The translations under genes were made by a program, and so were the position numbers. This document shows, piece by piece, positions 14,101 to 30,100 of a DNA stretch of 64,000 nucleotides (its first letter is position 1; every line of letters starts with the position of its first letter). Source of the DNA: Eledone cirrhosa (taxonomy: Eukaryota; Mollusca; Cephalopoda; Octopoda; Eledonidae); assembly GCA_964016885.1 (NCBI GenBank), contig OZ024746.1:99910433-99974432 (forward strand), read 5' to 3'. The notes under the pieces are model-generated. The model was not told the origin of the DNA. It saw only the letters and a program-made list of their open reading frames with translations, and did no database searches.

Positions 14101-14712
14101 GTTTGCCTGGCATACTCCACTCTTCATTTCCAACCTAATCTCTCTGCTCAGTTCCTCCAGTTCCAGCTCGCTTATCCACCCATTAGTTCTTATTACCCGA
14201 GCCTGCCTGGACAATTTTTGTTCATCTAATTGTTCCAGATGTTATGCATCCGTTTCCTATAGCCTTTTTCCTTGGGGTTACTCTTCAGGTAACATTGCAT
14301 AACAGTTCTATTCAATTCTTTCGTCCAGTTGGTTCTGGTCCCTTTCCTTCTTCTTCTTCCTCCGACACCAGCAGTATTTGGTTGACAGCCAGGTCCCTGC
14401 TGCTGAGCCAGGGAGCACCTGCTGGGTGAGAGTCTGTCACATGACATTCTAGTCTCCATTTCACCGTTATTCGAACTGTTTAGGTTCGACATTTAAACAC
14501 TCTTATCGAGGATTGGTGAATGTATGGTTACATAACCACCGGGGATTTCACCACCCCCAGTGATTTTAGCGTGGCACTATCACGCTATAGACGAACATAA
14601 ATAAATAAACAAATAAATAGGTAAAAATTTAAAAAAATAAACATAAGTTTCATTGTAATGTTTGAATGTCTGACTTAGTTTGTTTTTTTTAAATTATTAT
14701 TATTATTATTAT

Positions 14713-14743
<31 letters not shown>

Positions 14744-15149
14744 GGTGGTGGTGGTGGTGGTGGTAGTAGTGGTGGTAGTATTAGTAGTATTAGTATGGTA
14801 TAGTCACATAACACCTGATAGAGTCGTAGGGGCGCCATATTGTCATACAGCGTTACTTGGACATTTTAAGCCTGGTGGAGCCCACCCCTCTCCAGACCTG
14901 AGTACAGCAGATTTCTTCCAAAGAAAGATAGAAAGAGAGAGGGAGAGGAAATGAGAAAGAGATATAGAGGAAGAATCGACCCCAGTACTTGACTGGTACT
15001 TTTTTATTGACCTCGAAAGGATGAAAGGCAAAGTTGACCTCGGCGGGATTTGAACTCAGAGAGCAGAGAGCTGGAACTAATACCGCAAAGCATTCTATCT
15101 GACGTGCTAATGATTCTGCCAATTCACCGCCTTAGTAGTAGTAGTAGTA

Positions 15150-15183
<34 letters not shown>

Positions 15184-18100
15184 CAGCAGCAGCAGCAACA
15201 GCAGCAGTAATAGTAGTAAAAGGCCATGACAAACTAGAAAAGATATATATATTTACCTGATGAAATGAAGTTTTGAGTGATCAAGTTTTTGAACAAGCAG
15301 TTTCAATGAATTCTGGAATAAAACAAAAACTGCATTAAAAAAGAATTCAGCGTGTTAAAATTATAAGCATGCACTATTTTTTATTACAAATATTGATTTC
15401 TTTTATTCACAGTTGTATACATAATAGTATCACTGATGATGTCACAGGTGTGTGACAAAAGAACTCTGAGAAACTATATTTATATTTATATTTTTAACTG
15501 TTGGTCAATCAATGATATACATTGATTGCCAGCTGAATTAATTATAGAAATATAAAATATACTGAAGCGAAAACTTACCCAAACCAAACAGTGTTTTATT
15601 ATATATTTATGGCAATATTATAACAACATGACCCTCTCCAAATATAACAATGTATATATAATTATTTCTGATTTAGCCACAAGGCCAACAATTTTGGGGG
15701 AGAGGAAAAATCAATTAAATTGTGTATTACTGGCACTTTATTTTATCAACCCCATAAGGATGAGGAGCAAATCTAACCTCGGCGTGATTTGAACTCAGGA
15801 ATGTAAAGCGCCATAACTCTATGCTGTAAAGCATGGTATCTGATGCTCTATTAATACTGTTGAATAAATAACATTACAAATATAATGTTGTTGATAAACA
15901 CAAATATAAACAAATGTAACAAATACTGTTAAGTACTGCTAGGAAGCTACAACAACACCAAAATATATGACTAGAGTGAGAGAGAGAAAAAAAAAAAGAA
16001 AAAGAAAAAAATTTGGTGGAAGCAAAAACGGAAACGACCATCAATTAATTCACCACCAAGTGTGACAATCGGCCGCACATCATAAGGATCAACGGATCAC
16101 TTTGAAGCAAGCCAACATGCTTGCAACATTACCACGGGTGATGGTGAGGTTAAGGCGCTGAAATAAGCAGGTACCCTCATAGACATCACCTGACACCTCA
16201 GTAAGGTGATGTGATGGTGAGACTAAGGCACCAAAACAACCAAGTACCCTCATGGGCATCACCTGACACCTCAGTAAAGTGATGTGATGGTGAGACTAAG
16301 GCACCGAAACAACCAAGTACCCTCATGGGCATCACCTGACACCTCAGTAACGTGATGTGATGGTGAGATTAAGGCACCAAAACAACCAAGTACCCTCATG
16401 GGCATCACCTGACACCTCAGTAACGTGATGTGATGGTGAGATTAAGGCACCAAAACAACCAAGTACCCTCATGGGAATCACCTGACACCTCAGTAAGGCA
16501 AGTTGCCAGCAATGACAAGAATTGTTGTTGTTGGGAGACGTAGTTTAAATAAATACTAATTGCTAACACTTCAATAGTTTTACACCAGATTGACTTAGCA
16601 TGTTAAAAATCCATTTCTTATCACTCAAACATAGAAGATATGTAGCAGTACGGAACATTTTTATTTAATATTAATCATGTGATTGGCAGTATCAGTAGAG
16701 CTTCAGACAATATGCTTTATGGCATCGAGCTACACCCCTTTACGATCTGAGTTCAAATCCTGTCGAGTTTAGCTTTGCCTTTCACCCTGATCGGGTTAAT
16801 TAAATAAAGTACCAGTAATGCAATGGAGTCGATTTAATCGACTTTCCCCTCCCCCATCCCCAGTTCCACCACACTTGTAAATTATAATTATATTTTCCCT
16901 CTAAAACACATATCTATTTGTATATGCTCTACAATTTATGTACATGTTATGTTTATCACATATGAAGGTTTTATATATCTTGGTTGATATTTGATAATAA
17001 AAGCTAAACTAATTACTACAATCAAATTTGCCCCCCACCCTCCCCCACACCTCATTCAGAAATGCTTACACTGCTCCTGTTTTATTATCATTTTTGGCAA
17101 TATTGGGACAACATGTCTCTCTCCAAATAAAACAATATCCCTTAACTTTCTCTTAAACTGCTTTTCCATGAAACCTTAAAATATATCCTGTTAACAATAT
17201 AATATTAATACCCAACATATAGCTGTAAATCTAAATAATTCCTGAAATTAAATATCACTACAGTTGACTTAGCTTTTCACATTTTCAATAAAATAAATGC
17301 TACAAATACATGCAATAGACTTAATAAACATTAATCCTTTACCATTACATTACTCTATATATACTATAGTAACCCTTTACCATTACATTACTCTATATAT
17401 ACTATAGTAATCCTTTACCATTACATTACTCTATATATTCTATTGTAACCCTTCACCATTACATTACTCTATATATACTATAGTAACCCTTTACTATTAC
17501 ATTACTCTATATATACTATAGTAACCCTTTACCATTACATTACTCTATATATTCTATTGTAACCCTTTACCATTACATTACTCTGTATATATACTATAGT
17601 AACCCTTTACCATTACATTACTCTATATATACTATAGTAACCCTTTACCATTACATTACTCTATATATTCTATTGTAACCCTTTACTATTACATTACTCT
17701 ATATATACTATAGTAACCCTTTACCATTACATTACTCTATATATACTATAGTAACCCTTTACCATTACATTACTCTATATATTCTATTGTAACCCTTTAC
17801 CATTACATTACTCTATATATACTATTGTAACCCTTTACCATTACATTACTCTATATATTCTATTGTAACCCTTTACCATTACATTACTCTATATATACTA
17901 TAGTAACCCTTTACCATTACATTACTCTATATATTCTATTGTAACCCTTTACCATTACATTACTCTATATATACTATAGTGACCCTTTACCAATACATTA
18001 CTCTATATATTCTATTGTAACCCTTTACCATTTACATTAATCTATATATACTATTGTAACCCTTTACTATTACATTACTCTATATATACTATAGTAACCC

Positions 18101-21100
18101 TTTACTATTACATTACTCTATATATATACTATTGTAACCATTTACTATTACATTACTCTATATATACCATTGTAACCCTTTACTATTATATTACTCTATA
18201 TATACTATAGTAACCCTTTACTATTACATTACTCTATATATTCTATTGTAACCCTTTACTATTTTATTACTCTATATATACTATTGTAACCCTTTACTAT
18301 TACATTACTCTATATATTCTATTGTAACCCTTTACTATTACATTACTCTATATATACTATTATAACCCTTTACCATTACATTACTCTATATATACTATAG
18401 TAACCCTTTACTATTACATTACTCTATATATTCTATTGTAACCCTTTACTATTACATTACTCTATATATACTATAGTAACCCTTTACCATTACATTACTC
18501 TATATATTCTATTGTAACCCTTTACCATTACATTACTCTATATATACTATAGTAACCCTTTACCATTACATTACTCTATATATTCTATTGTAACCCGTTA
18601 CCATTACATTACTCTATATATACTATAGTAACCCTTTACCATTACATTACTCTATATATTCTATTGTAACCCTTTACCATTACATTACTCTATATATACT
18701 ATAGTAACCCTTTACCATTACATTACTCTATATATTCTATTGTAACCCTTTACCATTACATTACTCTATATATACTATAGTAACCTTTTACCATTACATT
18801 ACTCTATATATTCTATTGTAACCCTTTACCATTACATTACTCTATATATACTATAGTAACCTTTTACCATTACATTACTCTATATATACTATAGTAACCC
18901 TTTACTATTACATTACTCTATATATACCATTGTAACCCTTTACCACTACATTACTCTATATATACTATTGTACCCCTTTACCATTACATTACTCTATATA
19001 TACTATAGTAACGCTTTACCACTACATTACTCTATATATTCTATTGTAACCCTTTACCATTACATTACTCTATATATACTATAGTAACGCTTTACCACTA
19101 CATTACTCTATATATTCTATTGTAACCCTTTACCACTACATTACTCTATATATTCTATTGTAACCCTTTACCATTACATTACTCTATATATACTATAGTA
19201 ACCCTTTACCATTACATTACTCTATATATTCTATAGTAATCCTTTACTATTACATTACTCTATATATACTATAGTAACCCTTTACCATTACATTACTCTA
19301 TATATACTATAGTAACGCTTTACCACTACATTACTCTATATATTCTATTGTAACCCTTTACCATTACATTACTCTATATATACTATCGTAACCCTTTACC
19401 ACTACATTACTCTATATATACTATAGTAACCCTTTACCATTACATTACTCTATATATTCTATTGTAACCCTTTACCATTACATTACTCTATATATACTAT
19501 AGTAACCAATTACCATTACATTACTCTATATATACTATAGTAACCCTTTACCATTACATTACTCTATATATTCTATTGTAACCCTTTACTATTACATTAC
19601 TCTATATATACTATAGTAACCGTTTACCTTTACATTACTCTATATATTCTATTGTAACCCTTTACCATTACATTACTCTATATATACTATAGTAACCCTT
19701 TACCATGACATTACTCTATATATACTATTGTAACCCTTTACTACTACATTACTTTATATATTCTATTGTAACCCTTTACCATTACATTACTTTATATATA
19801 CTATAGTAATCCTTTAGCATTACATTACTTTATATATATACTATTGTAACCCTTTACCATTACATTACTCTATATATACTATTGTAACCCTTTACCATTA
19901 CATTACTCTATATATACTATAGTAACCCTTTACCATTACATTACTCTATATATATACTATTGTAACCCTTTACTACTACATTACTTTATATATTCTATTG
20001 TAACCCTTTACCATTACATTTCTTTATATATATACTATTGTAACCCTTTACCATTACATTACTCTATATATACTATAGTAACCCTTTACTATTACATTAC
20101 TCTATATATACTATTGTAAACCTTTACCATTACATTACTCTATATATACTATAGTAACCCTTTACCATTACATTACTCCATATATACTATAGTAACCCTT
20201 TACTATTACATTACTCTATATATTCTATAGTGACACTTTACCATTACATTACTCTATATATTCTATTGTAACCCTTTACCATTACATTACTCTATATATA
20301 CTATAGTAATCCTTTACCATTACATTACTCTATATATACTATAGTAACGCTTTACTATTACATTACTCTATATATACTATTGTAACCCTTTACTATTACA
20401 TTAATCTATATATACTATTGTAACCCTTTACCACTACATTACTCTATATATACTATTGTAACCCTTTACCATTACATTACTCTATATATACTATAGTAAC
20501 CCTTTACTATTACATTACTCTATATATACTATTGTAACCCTTTACCATTACATTACTCTATATATACTATAGTAACCCTTTACCATTACATTACTCTATA
20601 TATACTATAGTAACCCTTTACCATTACATTACTCTATATATTCTATTGTAACCCTTTACCATTACATTACTCTATATATACTATAGTAACCCTTTACCAT
20701 TACATTACTCTATATATTCTATTGTAACCCTTTACCATTACATTACTCTATATATACTATAGTAACCCTTTACTATTACATTACTCTATATATACTATAG
20801 TAACCCATTACCATTACATTACTCTATATATACTATAGTAACGCTTTACCATTACATTACTCTATATATTCTATTGTAACCCTTTACCATTATATTACTC
20901 TATATATACTATAGTAACCCTTTACTATTACATTACTCTATATATACTATAGTAACCCTTTACCATTACATTACTCTATATATACTATAGTAACCCTTTA
21001 CCATTACATTACTCTATATATACTATTGTAACCCTTTACCACTACATTACTCTATATATACTATTGTACCCCTTTACTATTACATTATTCTATATATTCT

Positions 21101-24100
21101 ATTGTAACCCTTTACCATTACATTACTCTATATATATACTATTGTAACCCTTTACTACTACATTACTTTATATATTCTATTGTAACCCTTTACCATTACA
21201 TTACTCTATATATACTATGGTAACCGTTTACCATGACATTACTCTATATATACTATTGTAACCCTTTACTACTACATTACTTTATATATTCTATTGTAAC
21301 CCTTTACCATTACATTACTCTATATATACTATTGTAACCCTTTACCATTACATTACTCTATATATTCTATTGTAACCCTTTACCATTTACATTACTCTAT
21401 ATATTCTATTGTAACCCTTTACCATTACATTACTCTATATATACTATAGTAACCTTTACCATTACATTACTCTATATATACTATAGTAACCCTTTACCAT
21501 TATATTACTCTATATATACTATTGTAACCCTTTACCATTTACATTACTCTATATATTCTATTGTAACCCTTTACCATTTACATTACTCTATATATTCTAT
21601 TGTAACCCTTTACCACTACATTACTCTATATATATGCTATTGTAGCCCTTTACCACTACATTACTCTATATATACTATTGTAACCCTTTACAATTACATT
21701 ACTCTATATATACTATAGTAACCCTTTACCATTACATTACTCTATATATTCTATTGTAACCCTTTACCATTACATTACTCTATATATACTATAGTAACCC
21801 TTTACCATTACATTACTCTATATATTCTATTGTAACCCTTTACTATTACATTACTCTATATATACTATTGTAACCCTTTACTATTACATTACTCTATATA
21901 TTCTATTGTAACCCTTTACCATTACATTACTCTATATATACTATAGTAATCCTTTACCATTACATTACTCTATATATACTATAGTAACCCTTTACTATTA
22001 CATTACTCTATATATACTATTGTAACCCTTTACTATTACATTAATCTATATATACTATTGTAACCCTTTACCACTACATTACTCTATATATACTATTGTA
22101 ACCCTTTACCATTACATTACTCTATATATACTATAGTAACCCTTTACTATTACATTACTCTATATATACTATTGTAACCCTTTACCATTACATTACTCTA
22201 TATATACTATAGTAACCCTTTACCATTACATTACTCTATATATACTATAGTAACCCTTTACCATTACATTACTCTATATATTCTATTGTAACCCTTTACC
22301 ATTACATTACTCTATATATACTATAGTAACCCTTTACCATTACATTACTCTATATATTCTATTGTAACCCTTTACCATTACATTACTCTATATATACTAT
22401 AGTAACCCTTTACTATTACATTACTCTATATATACTATAGTAACCCATTACCATTACATTACTCTATATATACTATAGTAACGCTTTACCATTACATTAC
22501 TCTATATATTCTATTGTAACCCTTTACCATTATATTACTCTATATATACTATAGTAACCCTTTACTATTACATTACTCTATATATACTATAGTAACCCTT
22601 TACCATTACATTACTCTATATATACTATAGTAACCCTTTACCATTACATTACTCTATATATACTATTGTAACCCTTTACCACTACATTACTCTATATATA
22701 CTATTGTACCCCTTTACTATTACATTATTCTATATATTCTATTGTAACCCTTTACCATTACATTACTCTATATATATACTATTGTAACCCTTTACTACTA
22801 CATTACTTTATATATTCTATTGTAACCCTTTACCATTACATTACTCTATATATACTATGGTAACCGTTTACCATGACATTACTCTATATATACTATTGTA
22901 ACCCTTTACTACTACATTACTTTATATATTCTATTGTAACCCTTTACCATTACATTACTCTATATATACTATTGTAACCCTTTACCATTACATTACTCTA
23001 TATATTCTATTGTAACCCTTTACCATTTACATTACTCTATATATTCTATTGTAACCCTTTACCATTACATTACTCTATATATACTATAGTAACCTTTACC
23101 ATTACATTACTCTATATATACTATAGTAACCCTTTACCATTATATTACTCTATATATACTATTGTAACCCTTTACCATTTACATTACTCTATATATTCTA
23201 TTGTAACCCTTTACCATTTACATTACTCTATATATTCTATTGTAACCCTTTACCACTACATTACTCTATATATATACTATTGTAGCCCTTTACCACTACA
23301 TTACTCTATATATACTATTGTAACCCTTTACAATTACATTACTCTATATATACTATAGTAACCCTTTACCATTACATTACTCTATATATTCTATTGTAAC
23401 CCTTTACCATTACATTACTCTATATATACTATAGTAACCCTTTACCATTACATTACTCTATATATTCTATTGTAACCCTTTACTATTACATTACTCTATA
23501 TATACTATTGTAACCCTTTACTATTACATTACTCTATATATTCTATTGTAACCATTTACTATTACATTACTCTATATATACTATAGTAACCCTTTTCCAT
23601 TACATTACTCTATATATTCTATTGTAACCCTTTACTATTACATTACTCTATATATACTATTGTAACCCTTTACTATTACATTACTCTATATATACTATAG
23701 TAACCCTTTTCCATTACATTACTCTATATATACTATAGTAACCCTTTACCATTACATTACTCTATATATACTATAGTAACCCTTTACCTTTACATTACTC
23801 TATATATTCTATTGTAACCCTTTACTATTACATTACTCTATATATACTATAGTAACCCTTTACCATTACATTACTCTATATATACTATTGTAACCCTTTA
23901 CCACTACATTACTCTATATATACTATAGTAACCCTTTACCACTACATTACTCTATATATACTATAGTAACCCTTTACCATTACATTACTCTATATATTCT
24001 ATTGTAACCCTTTACCATTACATTACTCTATATATACTATAGTAACCCTGTACCATTGCATTACTCTATATATACTATTGTAACCCTTTACCATTACATT

Positions 24101-27100
24101 ACTCTATATATACTATAGTAACCCTTTACTATTACATTACTCTATATATTCTATTGTAACCCTTTACCATTACATTACTCTATATATACTATAGTAACCC
24201 TTTACCACTACATTACTCTATATATACTATTGTAACCCTTTACCATTACATTACTCTATATATATACTATAGTAACCCTTTACCATTACATTACTCTATA
24301 TATTCTATTGTAACCCTTTACCATTACATTACTCTATATATACTATAGTAATCCTTTACCATTACATTACTCTATATATTCTATTGTAACCCTTTACCAT
24401 TACATTACTCTATATATTCTATTGTAACCCTTTACCACTACATTACTCTATATATTCTATTGTAACCCTTTACCATTACATTACTCTATATATACTATAG
24501 TAACCCTTTACCATTACATTACTCTATATATTCTATTGTAACCGTTTACCATTACATTACTCTATATATACTATAGTAACCCTTTACCATTACATTATTC
24601 TATATATATACTATTGTAACCCTTTACTACTACATTACTTTATATATTCTATTGTAACCCTTTACCATTACATTACTTTATATATATACTATTGTAACCC
24701 TTTACCATTACATTACTCTATATATACTATAGTAACCCTTTACTATTACATTACTCTATATATACTATTGTAACCCTTTACCATTACATTACTCTATATA
24801 TACTATAGTAACCCTTTACCATTACATTACTGTATATATACTATAGTAACCCTTTACTATTACATTACTCTATATATACTATTGTAACCCTTTACTATTA
24901 CATTAATCTATATATACTATTGTAACCCTTTACCACTACATTACTCTATATATACTATTGTAACCCTTTACCATTACATTACTCTATATATACTATAGTA
25001 ACCCTTTACTATTACATTACTCTATATATACTATAGTAACCCTTTACCATTACATTACTCTATATATACTATAGTAACGCTTTACCACTACATTACTCTA
25101 TATATACTATCGTAACCCTTTACCATTACATTACTCTATATATACTATAGTAACCTTTTACCATTACATTACTCTATATATACTATAGTAACCCTTTACT
25201 ATTACATTACTCTATATATACCATTGTAACCCTTTACCACTACATTACTCTATATATACTATTGTACCCCTTTACCATTACATTACTCTATATATACTAT
25301 AGTAACCCTTTACCATTACATTACTCTATATATTCTATTGTAACCCTTTACCATTACATTACTCTATATATACTATAGTAACCCTTTACTATTACATTAC
25401 TCTATATATACTATAGTAACCCTTTACTATTACATTACTCTATATATACCATTGTAACCCTTTACCACTACATTACTCTATATATACTATTGTAACCCTT
25501 TACTATTACATTAATCTATATATACTATTGTAACCCTTTACCACTACATTACTCTATATATACTATTGTAACCCTTTACCATTACATTACTCTATATATA
25601 CTATAGTAACCCTTTACTATTACATTACTCTATATATACTATAGTAACCCTTTACCATTACATTACTCTATATATACTATAGTAACCCTTTACCATTACA
25701 TTACTCTATATATACTATAGTAACCCTTTACCATTACATTACTCTATATATTCTATTGTAACCCTTTACCATTACATTACTCTATATATACTATAGTAAC
25801 CTTTTACCATTACATTACTCTATATATTCTATTGTAACCCTTTACCATTACATTACTCTATATATACTATAGTAACCTTTTACCATTACATTACTCTATA
25901 TATACTATAGTAACCCTTTACTATTACATTACTCTATATATACCATTGTAACCCTTTACCACTACATTACTCTATATATACTATTGTACCCCTTTACCAT
26001 TACATTACTCTATATATACTATAGTAACGCTTTACCACTACATTACTCTATATATTCTATTGTAACCCTTTACCATTACATTACTCTATATATACTATAG
26101 TAACGCTTTACCACTACATTACTCTATATATTCTATTGTAACCCTTTACCACTACATTACTCTATATATTCTATTGTAACCCTTTACCATTACATTACTC
26201 TATATATACTATAGTAACCCTTTACCATTACATTACTCTATATATTCTATAGTAATCCTTTACTATTACATTACTCTATATATACTATAGTAACCCTTTA
26301 CCATTACATTACTCTATATATACTATAGTAACGCTTTACCACTACATTACTCTATATATTCTATTGTAACCCTTTACCATTACATTACTCTATATATACT
26401 ATCGTAACCCTTTACCACTACATTACTCTATATATACTATAGTAACCCTTTACCATTACATTACTCTATATATTCTATTGTAACCCTTTACCATTACATT
26501 ACTCTATATATACTATAGTAACCAATTACCATTACATTACTCTATATATACTATAGTAACCCTTTACCATTACATTACTCTATATATTCTATTGTAACCC
26601 TTTACTATTACATTACTCTATATATACTATAGTAACCGTTTACCTTTACATTACTCTATATATTCTATTGTAACCCTTTACCATTACATTACTCTATATA
26701 TACTATAGTAACCCTTTACCATGACATTACTCTATATATACTATTGTAACCCTTTACTACTACATTACTTTATATATTCTATTGTAACCCTTTACCATTA
26801 CATTACTTTATATATACTATAGTAATCCTTTAGCATTACATTACTTTATATATATACTATTGTAACCCTTTACCATTACATTACTCTATATATACTATTG
26901 TAACCCTTTACCATTACATTACTCTATATATACTATAGTAACCCTTTACCATTACATTACTCTATATATATACTATTGTAACCCTTTACTACTACATTAC
27001 TTTATATATTCTATTGTAACCCTTTACCATTACATTTCTTTATATATATACTATTGTAACCCTTTACCATTACATTACTCTATATATACTATAGTAACCC

Positions 27101-30100
27101 TTTACTATTACATTACTCTATATATACTATTGTAAACCTTTACCATTACATTACTCTATATATACTATAGTAACCCTTTACCATTACATTACTCCATATA
27201 TACTATAGTAACCCTTTACTATTACATTACTCTATATATTCTATAGTGACACTTTACCATTACATTACTCTATATATTCTATTGTAACCCTTTACCATTA
27301 CATTACTCTATATATACTATAGTAATCCTTTACCATTACATTACTCTATATATACTATAGTAACGCTTTACTATTACATTACTCTATATATACTATTGTA
27401 ACCCTTTACTATTACATTAATCTATATATACTATTGTAACCCTTTACCACTACATTACTCTATATATACTATTGTAACCCTTTACCATTACATTACTCTA
27501 TATATACTATAGTAACCCTTTACTATTACATTACTCTATATATACTATTGTAACCCTTTACCATTACATTACTCTATATATACTATAGTAACCCTTTACC
27601 ATTACATTACTCTATATATACTATAGTAACCCTTTACCATTACATTACTCTATATATTCTATTGTAACCCTTTACCATTACATTACTCTATATATACTAT
27701 AGTAACCCTTTACCATTACATTACTCTATATATTCTATTGTAACCCTTTACCATTACATTACTCTATATATACTATAGTAACCCTTTACTATTACATTAC
27801 TCTATATATACTATAGTAACCCATTACCATTACATTACTCTATATATACTATAGTAACGCTTTACCATTACATTACTCTATATATTCTATTGTAACCCTT
27901 TACCATTATATTACTCTATATATACTATAGTAACCCTTTACTATTACATTACTCTATATATACTATAGTAACCCTTTACCATTACATTACTCTATATATA
28001 CTATAGTAACCCTTTACCATTACATTACTCTATATATACTATTGTAACCCTTTACCACTACATTACTCTATATATACTATTGTACCCCTTTACTATTACA
28101 TTATTCTATATATTCTATTGTAACCCTTTACCATTACATTACTCTATATATATACTATTGTAACCCTTTACTACTACATTACTTTATATATTCTATTGTA
28201 ACCCTTTACCATTACATTACTCTATATATACTATGGTAACCGTTTACCATGACATTACTCTATATATACTATTGTAACCCTTTACTACTACATTACTTTA
28301 TATATTCTATTGTAACCCTTTACCATTACATTACTCTATATATACTATTGTAACCCTTTACCATTACATTACTCTATATATTCTATTGTAACCCTTTACC
28401 ATTTACATTACTCTATATATTCTATTGTAACCCTTTACCATTACATTACTCTATATATACTATAGTAACCTTTACCATTACATTACTCTATATATACTAT
28501 AGTAACCCTTTACCATTATATTACTCTATATATACTATTGTAACCCTTTACCATTTACATTACTCTATATATTCTATTGTAACCCTTTACCATTTACATT
28601 ACTCTATATATTCTATTGTAACCCTTTACCACTACATTACTCTATATATATGCTATTGTAGCCCTTTACCACTACATTACTCTATATATACTATTGTAAC
28701 CCTTTACAATTACATTACTCTATATATACTATAGTAACCCTTTACCATTACATTACTCTATATATTCTATTGTAACCCTTTACCATTACATTACTCTATA
28801 TATACTATAGTAACCCTTTACCATTACATTACTCTATATATTCTATTGTAACCCTTTACTATTACATTACTCTATATATACTATTGTAACCCTTTACTAT
28901 TACATTACTCTATATATTCTATTGTAACCCTTTACCATTACATTACTCTATATATACTATAGTAATCCTTTACCATTACATTACTCTATATATACTATAG
29001 TAACCCTTTACTATTACATTACTCTATATATACTATTGTAACCCTTTACTATTACATTAATCTATATATACTATTGTAACCCTTTACCACTACATTACTC
29101 TATATATACTATTGTAACCCTTTACCATTACATTACTCTATATATACTATAGTAACCCTTTACTATTACATTACTCTATATATACTATTGTAACCCTTTA
29201 CCATTACATTACTCTATATATACTATAGTAACCCTTTACCATTACATTACTCTATATATACTATAGTAACCCTTTACCATTACATTACTCTATATATTCT
29301 ATTGTAACCCTTTACCATTACATTACTCTATATATACTATAGTAACCCTTTACCATTACATTACTCTATATATTCTATTGTAACCCTTTACCATTACATT
29401 ACTCTATATATACTATAGTAACCCTTTACTATTACATTACTCTATATATACTATAGTAACCCATTACCATTACATTACTCTATATATACTATAGTAACGC
29501 TTTACCATTACATTACTCTATATATTCTATTGTAACCCTTTACCATTATATTACTCTATATATACTATAGTAACCCTTTACTATTACATTACTCTATATA
29601 TACTATAGTAACCCTTTACCATTACATTACTCTATATATACTATAGTAACCCTTTACCATTACATTACTCTATATATACTATTGTAACCCTTTACCACTA
29701 CATTACTCTATATATACTATTGTACCCCTTTACTATTACATTATTCTATATATTCTATTGTAACCCTTTACCATTACATTACTCTATATATATACTATTG
29801 TAACCCTTTACTACTACATTACTTTATATATTCTATTGTAACCCTTTACCATTACATTACTCTATATATACTATGGTAACCGTTTACCATGACATTACTC
29901 TATATATACTATTGTAACCCTTTACTACTACATTACTTTATATATTCTATTGTAACCCTTTACCATTACATTACTCTATATATACTATTGTAACCCTTTA
30001 CCATTACATTACTCTATATATTCTATTGTAACCCTTTACCATTTACATTACTCTATATATTCTATTGTAACCCTTTACCATTACATTACTCTATATATAC

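Noticed and set aside
14733..14954. Poly-valine open frame
   Set aside because: Translation of a GGT/AGT microsatellite.
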